NCBI GenBank assembly: GCA_028571325.1
Contig: CP116767.1
Location: 773,150-837,149 of the forward strand
Source: Wolbachia endosymbiont of Ctenocephalides felis wCfeF
Lineage (GTDB): Bacteria > Pseudomonadota > Alphaproteobacteria > Rickettsiales > Anaplasmataceae
Reading direction: 5' to 3'
Length of the DNA stretch: 64,000 bases
Shown: positions 9,935-18,703 of the stretch, piece by piece
Layout: each line of letters opens with the position of its first letter
Position numbering within the stretch: position 1 is the stretch's first letter
Program-made: the position numbers and the translations under genes
The notes under the pieces: generated by a model
Told to the model about the DNA's origin: nothing
Database searches by the model: none
The model's input: only the letters and a program-made list of their open reading frames with translations

Positions 9935-10385
9935 ATAAATATTTAAGAAATTTACTAAATGGAGAAAAAAGCAAAAGAAGCCCTGGTCAATATCTGTTCA
10001 AAAACATTGGCATCTTTTTAGCCTTAAACGCTGCAATTTAGCTGCTTTTAAACTACAACTAACCTTGACTCAAACGTTAAGAAATTTACTAAGCAGAAAA
10101 AAAGACAAAAGAAATCCCGTGGTAGAAGTTGCTCACTCTCTAATCCTGCAAATTGGCGTACTATACTGTCTTGAACGACTTATAAGCGCGTTTCAGCTTG
10201 TATAGGGAAAAACCTAGAAATCTAGGTGAAATTAATAAAGACATGAGGTGCACATAGTGCAAAAAATTAAACATAAGACGCCAACCGTGATACTTTCGTC
10301 GTTTAATCTGCACAGATTGAAGCTAAATGAATAGCCCCAACCTTATGATAATGGGTTTGGCGAAAGTTGTCAAGTAGTTTTTTTT
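9935..10385 (-). repeat. dispersed promoter-bearing repeat, copy R2
   Basis: A second copy of the roughly 450 bp repeat, same orientation as R1, with its promoter end at 10385. It contains the CATAAATATTTAAGAAATTT block, AAAGCAAAAGAAGCCC, ACTTATAAGCGCGTTTCAG and the GTGCACATAGTGC palindrome found in the other copies. With the short repeat before it, it occupies the 785 bp between the DUF1013 gene and mutL. No gene was seen there. Confidence 0.85.
10345..10373 (-). promoter_or_regulatory. sigma-70-like promoter inside repeat R2
   Basis: Minus-strand TTGACA (10368-10373), 17 bp spacer, TATCAT (10345-10350). It faces the DUF1013 gene about 690 bp away, the only R copy that is followed by a same-strand core gene with no other gene between. 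Confidence 0.55.
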
Positions 10386-10443
10386 GTTTCTAGGCCAGTG
10401 CTGGGTGACGAGAAATAAAAGTCTACATACTTATGGCAACCTC

Positions 10444-12312
10444 TTACCTCCGCTCAAATAGTTTTTCAATATCACTCAGTTTCATTTCTATATAAGTTGG
10501 CCTCCCATGGTTACATTGTCCCGAATATGGTGTTTTTTCCATTTGCCTCAGCAGTTCATTCATTTCCTCCAATTTCATTCTTCTGCCAGCTCTAATTGAT
10601 CCATAACAAGCGATAGTGGCCAATATTTTGTTCACTTTATCTTCTATCGGCAGTATATCTTCTATTTCCGTTAATCTATCAACTATATTTATCAGCATTT
10701 CTTTTACGTCTATTGTGCCCAAAATCGCAGGGATTTCCTTTACTACGACCTTATTTTCTGATTTGATTTCAATGTCAAAACCCATTTCGAAAAGCTTATT
10801 TTTATAAGTTTCAACCATCTCCATTCCAGCTTGGTTTTTGATTTCAACCGCTTCAGGAAGTAGTAATTTTTGTCTTTTTATACTTGATTTTTGTTTTAAA
10901 CACTCGTATACTAGCCTCTCATGGGCTGCATGCTGATCAACTATAATCAATTTGCCTCTAGCCTCAGCAATAATATAAGTATTGTAGACCTGGCAGCGTG
11001 CAAACCCGAGCGGGTGGCCCTCTATCAAATCAATTTGTTCTCTTTCTAGAACTATAGTCTCCGCTTGTGGTGGGGATTTTTGCATACCAGTGTAATCAAA
11101 AGATTTTGACTGTTCCGACAGGCTTTTTACTCTTTCACTTGGAAAAGCAAATTCTTTCATCAGTTGACTTTCTAAAGAATTTGGCCTCCTTTCATAAAAT
11201 TCTTTTCGATTTTCCGCTTCTTTGCTTTTTCCACTATCAATAAGCTCATCATTCCCTTTGCCAGCATCAAAAGGCGAACCTTCCTTAAGCTCCTCTGTTA
11301 TTCCAGCATCACTCGTTGCAAAGCTGCCTATTCTCGTTGACAATGCCTTAATTAGCCCTCTTGTCACTATTTCATATATTATCCTCTTATTCTGAAATCT
11401 TACTTCTGATTTATTTGGATGCACATTTACATCTACTTGATCATACGGCACCTCTAGATGCAACGCTGCAAAAGGATACCTATCGTTTGGAACAAAATCA
11501 TGATATGCGTACCGAACCGCACCAACAAGTAGATTGTCTTTTATTGGTCTTCCATTGACAAATGTATAAATCATATCAGACTTACCTCGATTGATGGTCG
11601 GTTTGCAGATGTGTCCCGTCAGTTTGATGCCGTCTTCTCCTTCATTAACCTCCAAAGAATTGTTTTGAAATTCTTTTTCTATTTCACATAATCTACTGAA
11701 CAACGAGGTTTGCTTGGCATATTTCAAGAGCTTTTTATTACCTGAAGTGAGGGTAAACCCTATACGATAGTTAATCATTGCTAGGTTATTTACAATATCA
11801 ACGATGCTTTGAGTTTCTGCTCTTTCGGTTTTTAGAAATTTTAGCCTATTTGGAGTAGCAAAAAACAAATCTCGTACTTCAATATACGTGCCTTGTGATA
11901 AAGAGTAAGGCGTAATTTCCCCCACCTTCTTCCCACCCTCATATCTTATAGACCACGCTTCACTTGCTCCTCTTGCTCTAGACGATAACTTTATCCTACT
12001 TACTGCTGCTATCGAAGGCAGCGCTTCTCCTCTAAAGCCAAGTTGCTTGATTTCTATTAAATCACTATCGCTTAATTTTGAAGTAGCATGACGTATAAAT
12101 GCAAGTTCTAGATCATTCTTTTCTACTCCACTTCCATCATCTATTACGGTAATAAGATTGCGCCCACCACTCTCTATTTTGATCTCTATTTCTAAACTTC
12201 CAGCATCTATTGCGTTTTCGACTAATTCCTTCACTACGCTTGCTGGTCTTTCAATTACCTCTCCCGCTGCTATACGGTTTATAGTTTTTGTATCTAAAAG
12301 AATTATTGCCAT
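10444..12312 (-). CDS. mutL: DNA mismatch repair protein MutL
   Basis: A 622-residue mismatch repair ATPase that couples MutS recognition to strand incision. The N-terminal GHKL ATPase has motifs [20 protein letters not shown] (about 14-33), DDGSGV and GFRGEAL. The C-terminal domain carries [12 protein letters not shown], matching the metal-binding DQHA(X)2E(X)4E motif of endonuclease-competent MutL, and HGRPT near the end. So it probably nicks DNA itself. It starts 7 bp after the purE stop and is co-transcribed with it. Confidence 0.97.
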   Translation of the reverse strand: MAIILLDTKTINRIAAGEVIERPASVVKELVENAIDAGSLEIEIKIESGGRNLITVIDDGSGVEKNDLELAFIRHATSKLSDSDLIEIKQLGFRGEALPSIAAVSRIKLSSRARGASEAWSIRYEGGKKVGEITPYSLSQGTYIEVRDLFFATPNRLKFLKTERAETQSIVDIVNNLAMINYRIGFTLTSGNKKLLKYAKQTSLFSRLCEIEKEFQNNSLEVNEGEDGIKLTGHICKPTINRGKSDMIYTFVNGRPIKDNLLVGAVRYAYHDFVPNDRYPFAALHLEVPYDQVDVNVHPNKSEVRFQNKRIIYEIVTRGLIKALSTRIGSFATSDAGITEELKEGSPFDAGKGNDELIDSGKSKEAENRKEFYERRPNSLESQLMKEFAFPSERVKSLSEQSKSFDYTGMQKSPPQAETIVLEREQIDLIEGHPLGFARCQVYNTYIIAEARGKLIIVDQHAAHERLVYECLKQKSSIKRQKLLLPEAVEIKNQAGMEMVETYKNKLFEMGFDIEIKSENKVVVKEIPAILGTIDVKEMLINIVDRLTEIEDILPIEDKVNKILATIACYGSIRAGRRMKLEEMNELLRQMEKTPYSGQCNHGRPTYIEMKLSDIEKLFERR

Positions 12313-12319
12313 AAATTTA

Positions 12320-12820
12320 TCATGAACTCGGTTTTTCCTTTACTCCTTTGGTCTGTTTCTCTCTCCATTTTTTTAACCTACCTGCAATTTCACTGTTAGA
12401 AATTGACAATATAGATGCAGCGGTAATGGCAGCATTATATGCTCCACTTTCTCCTATGGACATTGTTGCAACTGGTACACCTTTTGGCATTTGCACTATA
12501 GACAATAGACTATCCAGCCCATTTAATTGTTTACTATGCACAGGAACGCCGATAACAGGTAAATAAGTAAGTGACGCAACCATACCAGGTAAATGAGCTG
12601 CCCCCCCTGCACCAGCTATAATAACCTTAAAACCTTTTTCTTGTGCAGCTTTAGCAAAATTGAAGAGCCTTTCTGGCGTTCTATGTGCAGATATTATAAA
12701 TATATCATATGAAATTCCTAGCTCTTTTAACATATCAACAGCATGAGCCATAGTGCTGTAATCTGATTCACTTCCCATAATCACAGCAACATCTTTTCTT
12801 ATTCCTGCCATATTCAACAT
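12320..12820 (-). CDS. purE: N5-carboxyaminoimidazole ribonucleotide mutase
   Basis: A 166-residue class I PurE, which converts N5-CAIR to CAIR in purine synthesis. The substrate-binding motif [10 protein letters not shown] (residues 15-24), SAHRTPERL and the Gly/Ala-rich [11 protein letters not shown] loop are intact. The first residues MLNMAGIRK leave some doubt whether translation starts at the first or second Met (12811). It is the 5' gene of a purE-mutL pair. A purine pathway is known to be retained in Wolbachia. Confidence 0.96.
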   Translation of the reverse strand: MLNMAGIRKDVAVIMGSESDYSTMAHAVDMLKELGISYDIFIISAHRTPERLFNFAKAAQEKGFKVIIAGAGGAAHLPGMVASLTYLPVIGVPVHSKQLNGLDSLLSIVQMPKGVPVATMSIGESGAYNAAITAASILSISNSEIAGRLKKWREKQTKGVKEKPSS

Positions 12821-13153
12821 AATTTTATTTACTAACTAAATAGTGTTTCAGCTAAAAAGCAACAAATATTTGAATTACATTATGAGTATAATATATAGCA
12901 TTCTCGTAAAATAGAGATTTGAACAAATATCTATTTTAAGACATAGAGACATAAACTTCTTATGTAATATGAATTTACAAAATGACTATTTTAGTCTTGC
13001 AATTGCCATTCCTCTTGCTATGAACAATTTTTTTAGGTAAAATAATAATTAAGATTAAAATAAATTTGATAAAAATATTAACATACAATTAATTTAAAGC
13101 TTTATATATTAATATCTATAATTATTTAGTACAAACTATATGATATTAATACT
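12821..13153. other. intergenic region, AT-rich
   Basis: 333 bp between the divergent purE and XRE regulator genes. It is strongly AT-rich with many stop codons in all frames and no repeat in common with the rest of the window. It should hold promoters for both genes, but I cannot single one out. Confidence 0.5.
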
Positions 13154-13519
13154 TTGAGATATCAAATTTATGTTGTAATGTCTTACAAAGTTTTTGATAG
13201 TGGGTGTAAAAAGATTATGGAAATAATAATATCATTAGACAATGGTTTGTGCTTTGTAGAAATAAAAAGGAAGTTACTTAGCATAATTAGCAAATTTATA
13301 GAAGAAAACGGTTGGACTCAAGCCTATGCAGCAGAAAAACTAGGTGTTGACCAGCCAAAGATATCACAAATCAAAAATGGCAAAACAGATGGTTTCTCTC
13401 TAGAGCGATTGTTAGGGTTTCTCAAAAAATTAGGCTTTAGAATAATAATTATAATAACAGAGAACCAAACAGTAAAATCTGAAGAGGAAAAGGCAAAACA
13501 TGAAGCTGAGTCTCGATAA
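13154..13519 (+). CDS. XRE-family helix-turn-helix regulator, HigA-like
   Basis: A small DNA-binding protein. The helix-turn-helix is clear: WTQAYAAEKLGVDQPKISQI followed by KNGKTDGFSLERLLGFLKKLG, the pattern of antitoxin-type XRE regulators that pair with HigB/Gp49 toxins. No toxin gene is adjacent, so it is an orphan here. The frame opens with TTG at 13154, but ATG codons at 13178 and 13217 are likelier starts; the last gives a length of about 100 residues, close to the family. The C-terminus is charged. Confidence 0.8.
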   Translation: MRYQIYVVMSYKVFDSGCKKIMEIIISLDNGLCFVEIKRKLLSIISKFIEENGWTQAYAAEKLGVDQPKISQIKNGKTDGFSLERLLGFLKKLGFRIIIIITENQTVKSEEEKAKHEAESR

Positions 13520-13524
13520 AGAAG

Positions 13525-13556
13525 TTGACATTTTGTTTTTTGTGATACAGTATAAA
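13525..13556 (+). promoter_or_regulatory. candidate rpoZ promoter
   Basis: A perfect -35 box TTGACA (13525-13530) lies directly after the XRE gene. The AT-rich stretch that follows offers overlapping -10 candidates, CAGTAT at 17 bp spacing and TATAAA at 20 bp (13551-13556). Which is used cannot be told from sequence. Confidence 0.4.
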
Positions 13557-13576
13557 ACTTATTAAGGTAGTATTTT

Positions 13577-14005
13577 ATGGCTGAATCTGTTATAGAAAAA
13601 TGTACAGAGCGGGTGAATAACCGTTTTAAGTTAGCTCTATTGGCGAGTCAGAGAACACATGACTTGAATACAGGGGCAAGTAGTCCAATTGAGGCAGCTA
13701 AGTTTAAAGGTCATAAGAATACCATCATTTCTTTATACGAAATAGCAGAAAGACAAGTAGATACTTATGAATTATTTAGCCTTTTGGTAAGCAGATGCAA
13801 GGAGTATATGAAAGGAAATATGAGTAATGCTTACAGCAATAATACGAGTAAGTTAGAAAAACTACTAAATTTTTCTGATGACCAGTTTAACATAGATTCC
13901 AATGTGGATCAAGAAAGTGTTGATATTCAGGATGATGAGGTAGAAACCGAAATAGACGATCAAGACAGTGAGGAAATAGATGATGAAGTAGATAATGAAG
14001 AGTAG
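13577..14005 (+). CDS. rpoZ: RNA polymerase omega subunit, acidic tail
   Basis: A 142-residue omega subunit, which helps assemble the beta-prime subunit of RNA polymerase. Residues 1-60 contain the conserved fold: VIEKCTERVNNRFKLALLAS and the AAKFKGHKNTIISLYEIAE region. The last 40 residues are highly acidic (DDEVETEIDDQDSEEIDDE), longer than the roughly 90 residues of E. coli omega. It is followed 36 bp later by the Mrp cluster on the same strand. Confidence 0.92.
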   Translation: MAESVIEKCTERVNNRFKLALLASQRTHDLNTGASSPIEAAKFKGHKNTIISLYEIAERQVDTYELFSLLVSRCKEYMKGNMSNAYSNNTSKLEKLLNFSDDQFNIDSNVDQESVDIQDDEVETEIDDQDSEEIDDEVDNEE

Positions 14006-14041
14006 ATCGAGCAGAGCACTACTGAAGTTTGTAATTTATAG

Positions 14042-14287
14042 ATGATTTACGTTACTGTTTATATGCTGCTGCTTTGTATTAGTGTAATGCTATGCCGTAT
14101 AGTATCCAAGCTGAGCGATATTTACGACAAGGTGCTAGCATTTAACAATTTTTCGACACAAGCGGTTTTACTCATAACAGCAATGTCGATTATTCTGAAC
14201 AATTTCTTTTTGCTTGATATAGCACTTTTGTACGCTAGTATTAGTTTTGTATCAACTATAGCACTAATGAGGTTAATGTTGCTTTGA
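14042..14287 (+). CDS. Na+/H+ antiporter subunit F (MrpF/MnhF-like)
   Basis: An 81-residue protein with three hydrophobic helices (about residues 2-20, 34-56, 58-80). Family clues are the RIVSKLSDIYDKVLAFN loop between helices one and two and its place directly before the G subunit. MrpF belongs to the multi-subunit cation/proton antiporter in the cytoplasmic membrane. First gene of a compact five-gene run (6 bp to the next). Confidence 0.85.
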   Translation: MIYVTVYMLLLCISVMLCRIVSKLSDIYDKVLAFNNFSTQAVLLITAMSIILNNFFLLDIALLYASISFVSTIALMRLMLL

Positions 14288-14293
14288 TAATTT

Positions 14294-14581
14294 ATGATAG
14301 GACCTATTTTTATATTCTTAGGTATTTGTTTAGTAATCATTTCAACCATAGGGACAATCAGATTTCCTGATTTTTATACTAGGTTACATGCAGTAGGTAT
14401 TATAGATTCCAGCGGCGCAATGTTATTGTTGATTGGTTTTGCTCTGCAAAATGAATTTTCAATCAATACTGTTAAAATAATGTTATTGATCCTGATAGTA
14501 TGGATAGCTAACTCAACTAACAGCTATATTTTAGCGTGCACTTATTATAAAAGTAAGGAAAAAACTATTAAAGAAGGTTAA
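14294..14581 (+). CDS. Na+/H+ antiporter subunit G (MrpG/MnhG)
   Basis: A 95-residue membrane protein with three helices. The motif IGTIRFPDFYTRLHAVG (about residues 22-38) is the hallmark of the MnhG/PhaG family, followed by the GLxL-type SSGAMLLLIGFAL segment. It contributes to the Mrp antiporter complex. Separated by one base from the next gene, so translation is probably coupled. Confidence 0.92.
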   Translation: MIGPIFIFLGICLVIISTIGTIRFPDFYTRLHAVGIIDSSGAMLLLIGFALQNEFSINTVKIMLLILIVWIANSTNSYILACTYYKSKEKTIKEG

Positions 14582-14582
14582 G

Positions 14583-15104
14583 ATGCTAGAAATATTGAAT
14601 GTAACATTACTTTTACTATTACTTACGGTTACGGTTTTTATAGTTCTTTCAAAACACTTAGTTGTGAGTGGCATTTTAATGTGTGCATTTAGTTCACTTA
14701 TTGCACTTATGTATTTAATTATGAACGCACCTGATGTTGCAATTACTGAAGCTTCAGTTGGTGCAGGACTCAGTACAGTTTTTATGTTTGCTGCGCTTTC
14801 TTTGATAAAAAACCATAAAGTAAATTTATCTCACAACCCTATAACACTTTTTTTTATTTTATTTTTGACTGTATTCTTATCACACTTTGTAACTCAATTG
14901 CCGGATTTTGGCAGCCATGACGCTCCAATCCACTTGCATGTTGCTCCTTATTATATAGAAAATACTGAAAAAGTTGCTGGTATTCCTAATATAGTGACGG
15001 CTATTTTAGCAAGCTTTCGTGGCTATGATACATTTGGGGAAACTATAGTAGTCTTTACTGCTGCACTTTGTATAACATTAACATTAAAAAAAGAAAATGA
15101 TTAA
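14583..15104 (+). CDS. Mrp antiporter subunit, DUF4040 (MbhD-like, MrpB N-terminal type)
   Basis: A 173-residue membrane protein. Residues about 5-80 match the DUF4040/MbhD module with LMYLIMNAPDVAITEASVGAG, which in many bacteria is fused to MrpA or MrpB. The middle part (LPDFGSHDAPIHLHVAPYYI) is periplasmic or loop sequence and the C-terminus carries another helix (VVFTAALCITLTL). It overlaps the following mnhB-type gene by 8 bp. It represents the part of MrpA's C-terminal region encoded separately. Confidence 0.85.
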   Translation: MLEILNVTLLLLLLTVTVFIVLSKHLVVSGILMCAFSSLIALMYLIMNAPDVAITEASVGAGLSTVFMFAALSLIKNHKVNLSHNPITLFFILFLTVFLSHFVTQLPDFGSHDAPIHLHVAPYYIENTEKVAGIPNIVTAILASFRGYDTFGETIVVFTAALCITLTLKKEND

Positions 15105-15513
15105 AGATCCGGTATTAAATGCAGTAACATTTTTAATGGTGCCTTTTATTATCCTATTTGCCTTATATATACAATTTCACGGCGACTACACTCCGGGTGG
15201 GGGGTTCCAAGCCGGAATAATTATTGCTTCCGGAATAATACTATATTCAATGTTATTTGGTATATCCGTGACTTTAAAAGCAATACCCTATTCCGTAATT
15301 AAACTTACCAATATGCTAGGTATTTTAATCTACGGGGGAACGGGCATTGCAACAGTTTTATTTGGCAAAAGTTTTTTATCTTATGATGTATTATTAACCA
15401 ACAACGTTGCCGGTCAAAAATTTGGTATTTTCTTGGTGGAACTGGGTGTAGCACTTACTGTCTGCTCCTCCATGTTGATCATATATGTAAGCTTTGCTCG
15501 TGTAAAAAAATAA
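15097..15513 (+). CDS. Na+/H+ antiporter subunit B (MrpB/MnhB)
   Basis: A 138-residue subunit with four predicted helices. The signature HGDYTPGGGFQAGIIIASG (about residues 27-45) is the MnhB family motif. It partners with the MrpC-like protein encoded next, whose start codon overlaps its stop by one base. The complex exchanges protons for sodium or other cations. Confidence 0.92.
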   Translation: MIKDPVLNAVTFLMVPFIILFALYIQFHGDYTPGGGFQAGIIIASGIILYSMLFGISVTLKAIPYSVIKLTNMLGILIYGGTGIATVLFGKSFLSYDVLLTNNVAGQKFGIFLVELGVALTVCSSMLIIYVSFARVKK

Positions 15514-15839
15514 TGACTTTATATAATTATACAATTATTATTATATTAATGATGCTAGGTTTGTATACTATCATAAATGATAAAAATCTAATCAAGAAAA
15601 TGATAGGGGTAAACGTTTTCCAAGCATCTGTTCTGTTATTCTACATATCTTTAGGATATATAAAAAGCTCTTTGCCTCCTATACTAGTTTCAAATTTTTA
15701 TTTATATAGCAATCCTATACCGCATGTTTTAATGCTCACTGCCATAGTAGTTGGCATTGCAACATTTTCAGTTGGATTGTCTATAGCAGTAAAAATAGAA
15801 GAAAAATATGGAATAATTGACCAAGACCAACATATGTGA
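15513..15839 (+). CDS. Na+/H+ antiporter subunit C (MrpC/NuoK-like)
   Basis: A 108-residue NuoK-like membrane protein with three helices. The segments KNLIKKMIGVNVFQASVLLF and PHVLMLTAIVVGIATFSVGL are characteristic of MnhC and include conserved positions of the NuoK fold. It is the last gene of the cluster. The large MrpA/MrpD-type proton-translocating subunits are not encoded in this window and must be elsewhere if the complex is complete. Confidence 0.92.
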   Translation: MTLYNYTIIIILMMLGLYTIINDKNLIKKMIGVNVFQASVLLFYISLGYIKSSLPPILVSNFYLYSNPIPHVLMLTAIVVGIATFSVGLSIAVKIEEKYGIIDQDQHM

Positions 15840-15961
15840 GTTAACGGTATCTTAAACTATATGAAGTAACAGGTAGCTACAGGCTAAAAATTAAACTATA
15901 GGCTTACTCGTTGTAAGCTTATTTACTAATAAGAGATAAAATTTTGAATATAAAGGTAATG

Positions 15962-17899
15962 ATGTCAACTATTAATAATGCAGAAGGTAAGAAAAAAATC
16001 ATCAGGGATCTAGTGACCAAAAGTATAAGAAAGGGTGGTTTTATTACTCTTGATGATATAAATGATAAACTGTCAGACGAAAATTTATCATCTGACTTCA
16101 TAGATGATACTATATCTATATTGCAAGATTCTGGAATTAATGTACTTGAGAGCAGCGAAGATGAAGAAGATACTTCTACCAATAATGATGATAGCAAACT
16201 CGATGACGATGATGCATTGTCAAGCTCTGCCACAACTTTAGTACAAAACGACGATCCAGTAAGAGTTTATCTACAAGACATGAGCTCCGTAAAGCTTCTA
16301 TCAAGGGCAGATGAAATCGAGATAGCAAAAAAAATTGAATCTGAAAAGCATAACATGTTGCGTGCAATAATTGAAACATCAGTAACACTAAAAATGATAA
16401 AAGCATGGCGTGATGATTTGAGTAGTGGAGCTCTCTTACTGAGAGAAATTATAGACCTAGATGCAATTTATAATTCTGATTTTAATACAATACCCAAAGA
16501 GGATGGCGAAGAAAGTGCCGAAGACTTTGAGGATTCTGAAGATGCCAAAGATGATGAACACTGCGAAGATGATGAAACAGGTAATAAAAAGGGTGATGAT
16601 GAGCAAGAAAGTGGTAACGAAGATATAAATTCAGCAAATTTAAATGTTTCTATTCTTGAAATGGAAAGCGACTTATTGCCCAAGGTCATAGTTGCACTAG
16701 ATGAGATAATTACTTTAGCAAACGAAGCATCGACACTAAGAAAAAATTCCCCTAGCGAATCAGAATATGAAGATTTATACAATCAGATATGGTCTATAGC
16801 GTTACAAATTAAATTAAGTGACGCTGCTGTCACACAAATCACACAAAAACTCTATAATATAAACAGGTCTATAATGCTTGAGGAAGCCAATCTTATTTCT
16901 GAGGCTAGAAAATATGATATTGACAGGGAAAGTTTCTACAAAGTTTATAATGAAGTGCTTTTAAAGTGTGAGTTAAAAGGGACAAGTTTTTTAAAAACCA
17001 GTGAAAATAAATCTTTTCTTACAGAAGAATTAAAAATCAAATGTACAAAGTTTATAGAAGGTAACTCTGAGTGCATAGCCCGCTCTGTGAATAATATCAA
17101 GCAATATATACAAGAAGATAACGTGCAGGAATTTAAGGAGCTAATCAAAAGAATACAAAAACATGAGCGAGAAGTCTCCGAAGCAAAACAGGAAATGATT
17201 AAAGCTAATTTAAGGTTAGTAGTCTCCATCGCTAAAAAATATTCAAACAGAGGTCTTGCTCTGCTTGATTTGATACAAGAAGGTAATATTGGTCTTATGA
17301 AGGCCGTGGATAAATTTGATTACAAGCGCGGATACAAGTTTTCAACTTACGGAACTTGGTGGGTAAGGCAATCAATCACTAGAGCAATACCTGAGCAGTC
17401 TAAAGTAGTTAGAATACCGGTTCATATGGTAGAAATTATCAGCAAAATCAACAGGACACTAAGAAAATTAACTCACGAGATGGAAAGAGAGCCTACATTA
17501 GAGGAATTGAGTACGGAACTTGGAATGCCTCTAGAAAGAATACGCAAAGTTATGAAAATAGCAAGGGACCCTGTAAGTCTTGAAGCTCCAACGGGAAAAG
17601 ATGATAGCAGTACCTTTGGTGATTGCATAGAAGACAAACGAGTCTCAAAACCGGAAGATGCCGCAATACTTGCTGATTTGCGTGGTATTACAACTAATGT
17701 TCTTGCAACTCTAACGCCAAAGGAAGAAAGGATTCTCAGAATGCGCTTTGGTCTTGGTAAAGATGGAAAAGAACATACCTTAGAAGAAGTAGGAAGAATC
17801 TTTAACGTAACACGTGAGAGAATTAGGCAAATAGAAGCAAAAGCACTACGTAAATTAAAACATCCAAGCCGTGCTAGAAAACTTAGAGGGTTCTTTTGA
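15962..17899 (+). CDS. rpoD: RNA polymerase primary sigma factor RpoD
   Basis: A 645-residue sigma-70. Region 1.1 is at the N-terminus ([20 protein letters not shown]), region 1.2 near [20 protein letters not shown], region 2 has [20 protein letters not shown] and [18 protein letters not shown], and region 4 ends with [21 protein letters not shown] strongly acidic block (about residues 179-218) sits in the non-conserved region. The frame is open to a TTG at 15944, but AAAGG at 15952-15955 is best spaced for the ATG at 15962; the ATG at 15959 is possible. Confidence 0.97.
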   Translation: MSTINNAEGKKKIIRDLVTKSIRKGGFITLDDINDKLSDENLSSDFIDDTISILQDSGINVLESSEDEEDTSTNNDDSKLDDDDALSSSATTLVQNDDPVRVYLQDMSSVKLLSRADEIEIAKKIESEKHNMLRAIIETSVTLKMIKAWRDDLSSGALLLREIIDLDAIYNSDFNTIPKEDGEESAEDFEDSEDAKDDEHCEDDETGNKKGDDEQESGNEDINSANLNVSILEMESDLLPKVIVALDEIITLANEASTLRKNSPSESEYEDLYNQIWSIALQIKLSDAAVTQITQKLYNINRSIMLEEANLISEARKYDIDRESFYKVYNEVLLKCELKGTSFLKTSENKSFLTEELKIKCTKFIEGNSECIARSVNNIKQYIQEDNVQEFKELIKRIQKHEREVSEAKQEMIKANLRLVVSIAKKYSNRGLALLDLIQEGNIGLMKAVDKFDYKRGYKFSTYGTWWVRQSITRAIPEQSKVVRIPVHMVEIISKINRTLRKLTHEMEREPTLEELSTELGMPLERIRKVMKIARDPVSLEAPTGKDDSSTFGDCIEDKRVSKPEDAAILADLRGITTNVLATLTPKEERILRMRFGLGKDGKEHTLEEVGRIFNVTRERIRQIEAKALRKLKHPSRARKLRGFF

Positions 17900-18037
17900 G
17901 GAAATGCGTCAAATTAATACCAACTTGTGCGTTATTGGGAAGGCAAGCAGAATAGCATGATAAATTGGTTCAAACCTGCAATCATAAGCAGAAAGCGCTA
18001 GACTTCTCGCATAACAAACCAGCCTGTGGCATATGCG

Positions 18038-18485
18038 AAAAAACTACTTGACAACTTTTGCCGTTGCCCTTATAATGAGACTGAAGCTATTTGTTTATCT
18101 TCGCAATCTGTGCAGGTTAATGACAAAAAACTTAGAGTATTTGGCGTCTCATGTTTAAATTTTTGCACTATGTGCACCTTACGTCTTTTTAAAACTTCTG
18201 GTTTTTACCTATACAAGCTGAAACGCGCTTATAAGTCGTTTAAGACAGTATAGAACGTCAAATAGACAAGGGAGAATTTGAATACTAGCTGCCTCAGAGT
18301 TTTTTTGCCTTTTTTCCTGCTTAGTAAATTTCTTAACGTTTACAGTTTAGGCTATTTGCATTTAAAAGTAGCTGAATCGTAGCGTTGAGGATAAAAACGC
18401 CGATATTTGAGGTACATATAAATAATTAGCCACCAACGGGGCTTCTTTTGCTTTTTTCCCTCGTTGGTAAATTTCTTAAATATTT
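18038..18485 (+). repeat. dispersed promoter-bearing repeat, copy R3
   Basis: A full copy of the roughly 450 bp repeat, promoter end at the left. Two internal modules, TTTTGCCTTTTTTCCTGC and TTTTGCTTTTTTCCC, are each followed by a GTAAATTTCTTAA block. It is nearly identical to R5 and R7. Together with a short palindromic repeat it accounts for most of the 804 bp between rpoD and the next gene. An open frame of 75 codons inside it (18026-18253) has no protein features and is not called. Confidence 0.88.
18048..18076 (+). promoter_or_regulatory. perfect consensus sigma-70 promoter in repeat R3
   Basis: TTGACA (18048-18053), 17 bp spacer, TATAAT (18071-18076): exact consensus boxes at the optimal spacing. 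It points rightwards through the repeat, towards the 3' end of the opposing gene at 18704. Confidence 0.7.
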
Positions 18486-18492
18486 ATTACTA

Positions 18493-18526
18493 AAATGGTA
18501 TCCTGGATCCCAGTATCAAGTACTTG
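18493..18526. repeat. Wolbachia palindromic-type repeat
   Basis: ATCCTGGATCCCAGTATCAAG with GTACTTGGATGAC is the reverse form of the short repeat seen at 9881-9934 and inside der. It is intergenic here. Confidence 0.55.
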
Positions 18527-18643
18527 GATGACAAGAGAAGGGGCCTTGGATAACACCCTAACAATCTTCACCTTTTTTCTGCTTAGTTTTAGATTATGTA
18601 AGAAGCTGTGATTTGGTACTAGAATTTTGGTTAACTCGTCATT

Positions 18644-18680
18644 ACACATACACCATTGCTACATGCAACGGTGTATGTGT
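18644..18680. terminator. strong stem-loop after the 18704 gene
   Basis: 16 bp arms (18644-18659 and 18665-18680) with one mismatch enclose a 5-base loop (TACAT). It lies 23 bp past the stop codon of the minus-strand gene and would form in its transcript. No T tract follows, so it may act as an RNA-stabilising or weak terminator structure. Confidence 0.45.
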
Positions 18681-18703
18681 ACTACAATTGTTAGAACTTT
18701 TAC

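Noticed and set aside
17960..18000. Possible tRNA or tRNA remnant with GGTTCAAACC
   Set aside because: The T-loop-like string has no pairing stem, no anticodon arm and no acceptor complement within 90 bases.
18026..18253. 75-codon frame covering the promoter half of repeat R3
   Set aside because: It crosses the promoter boxes and repeat sequence, corresponding frames are broken in other copies, and it has no ribosome site.
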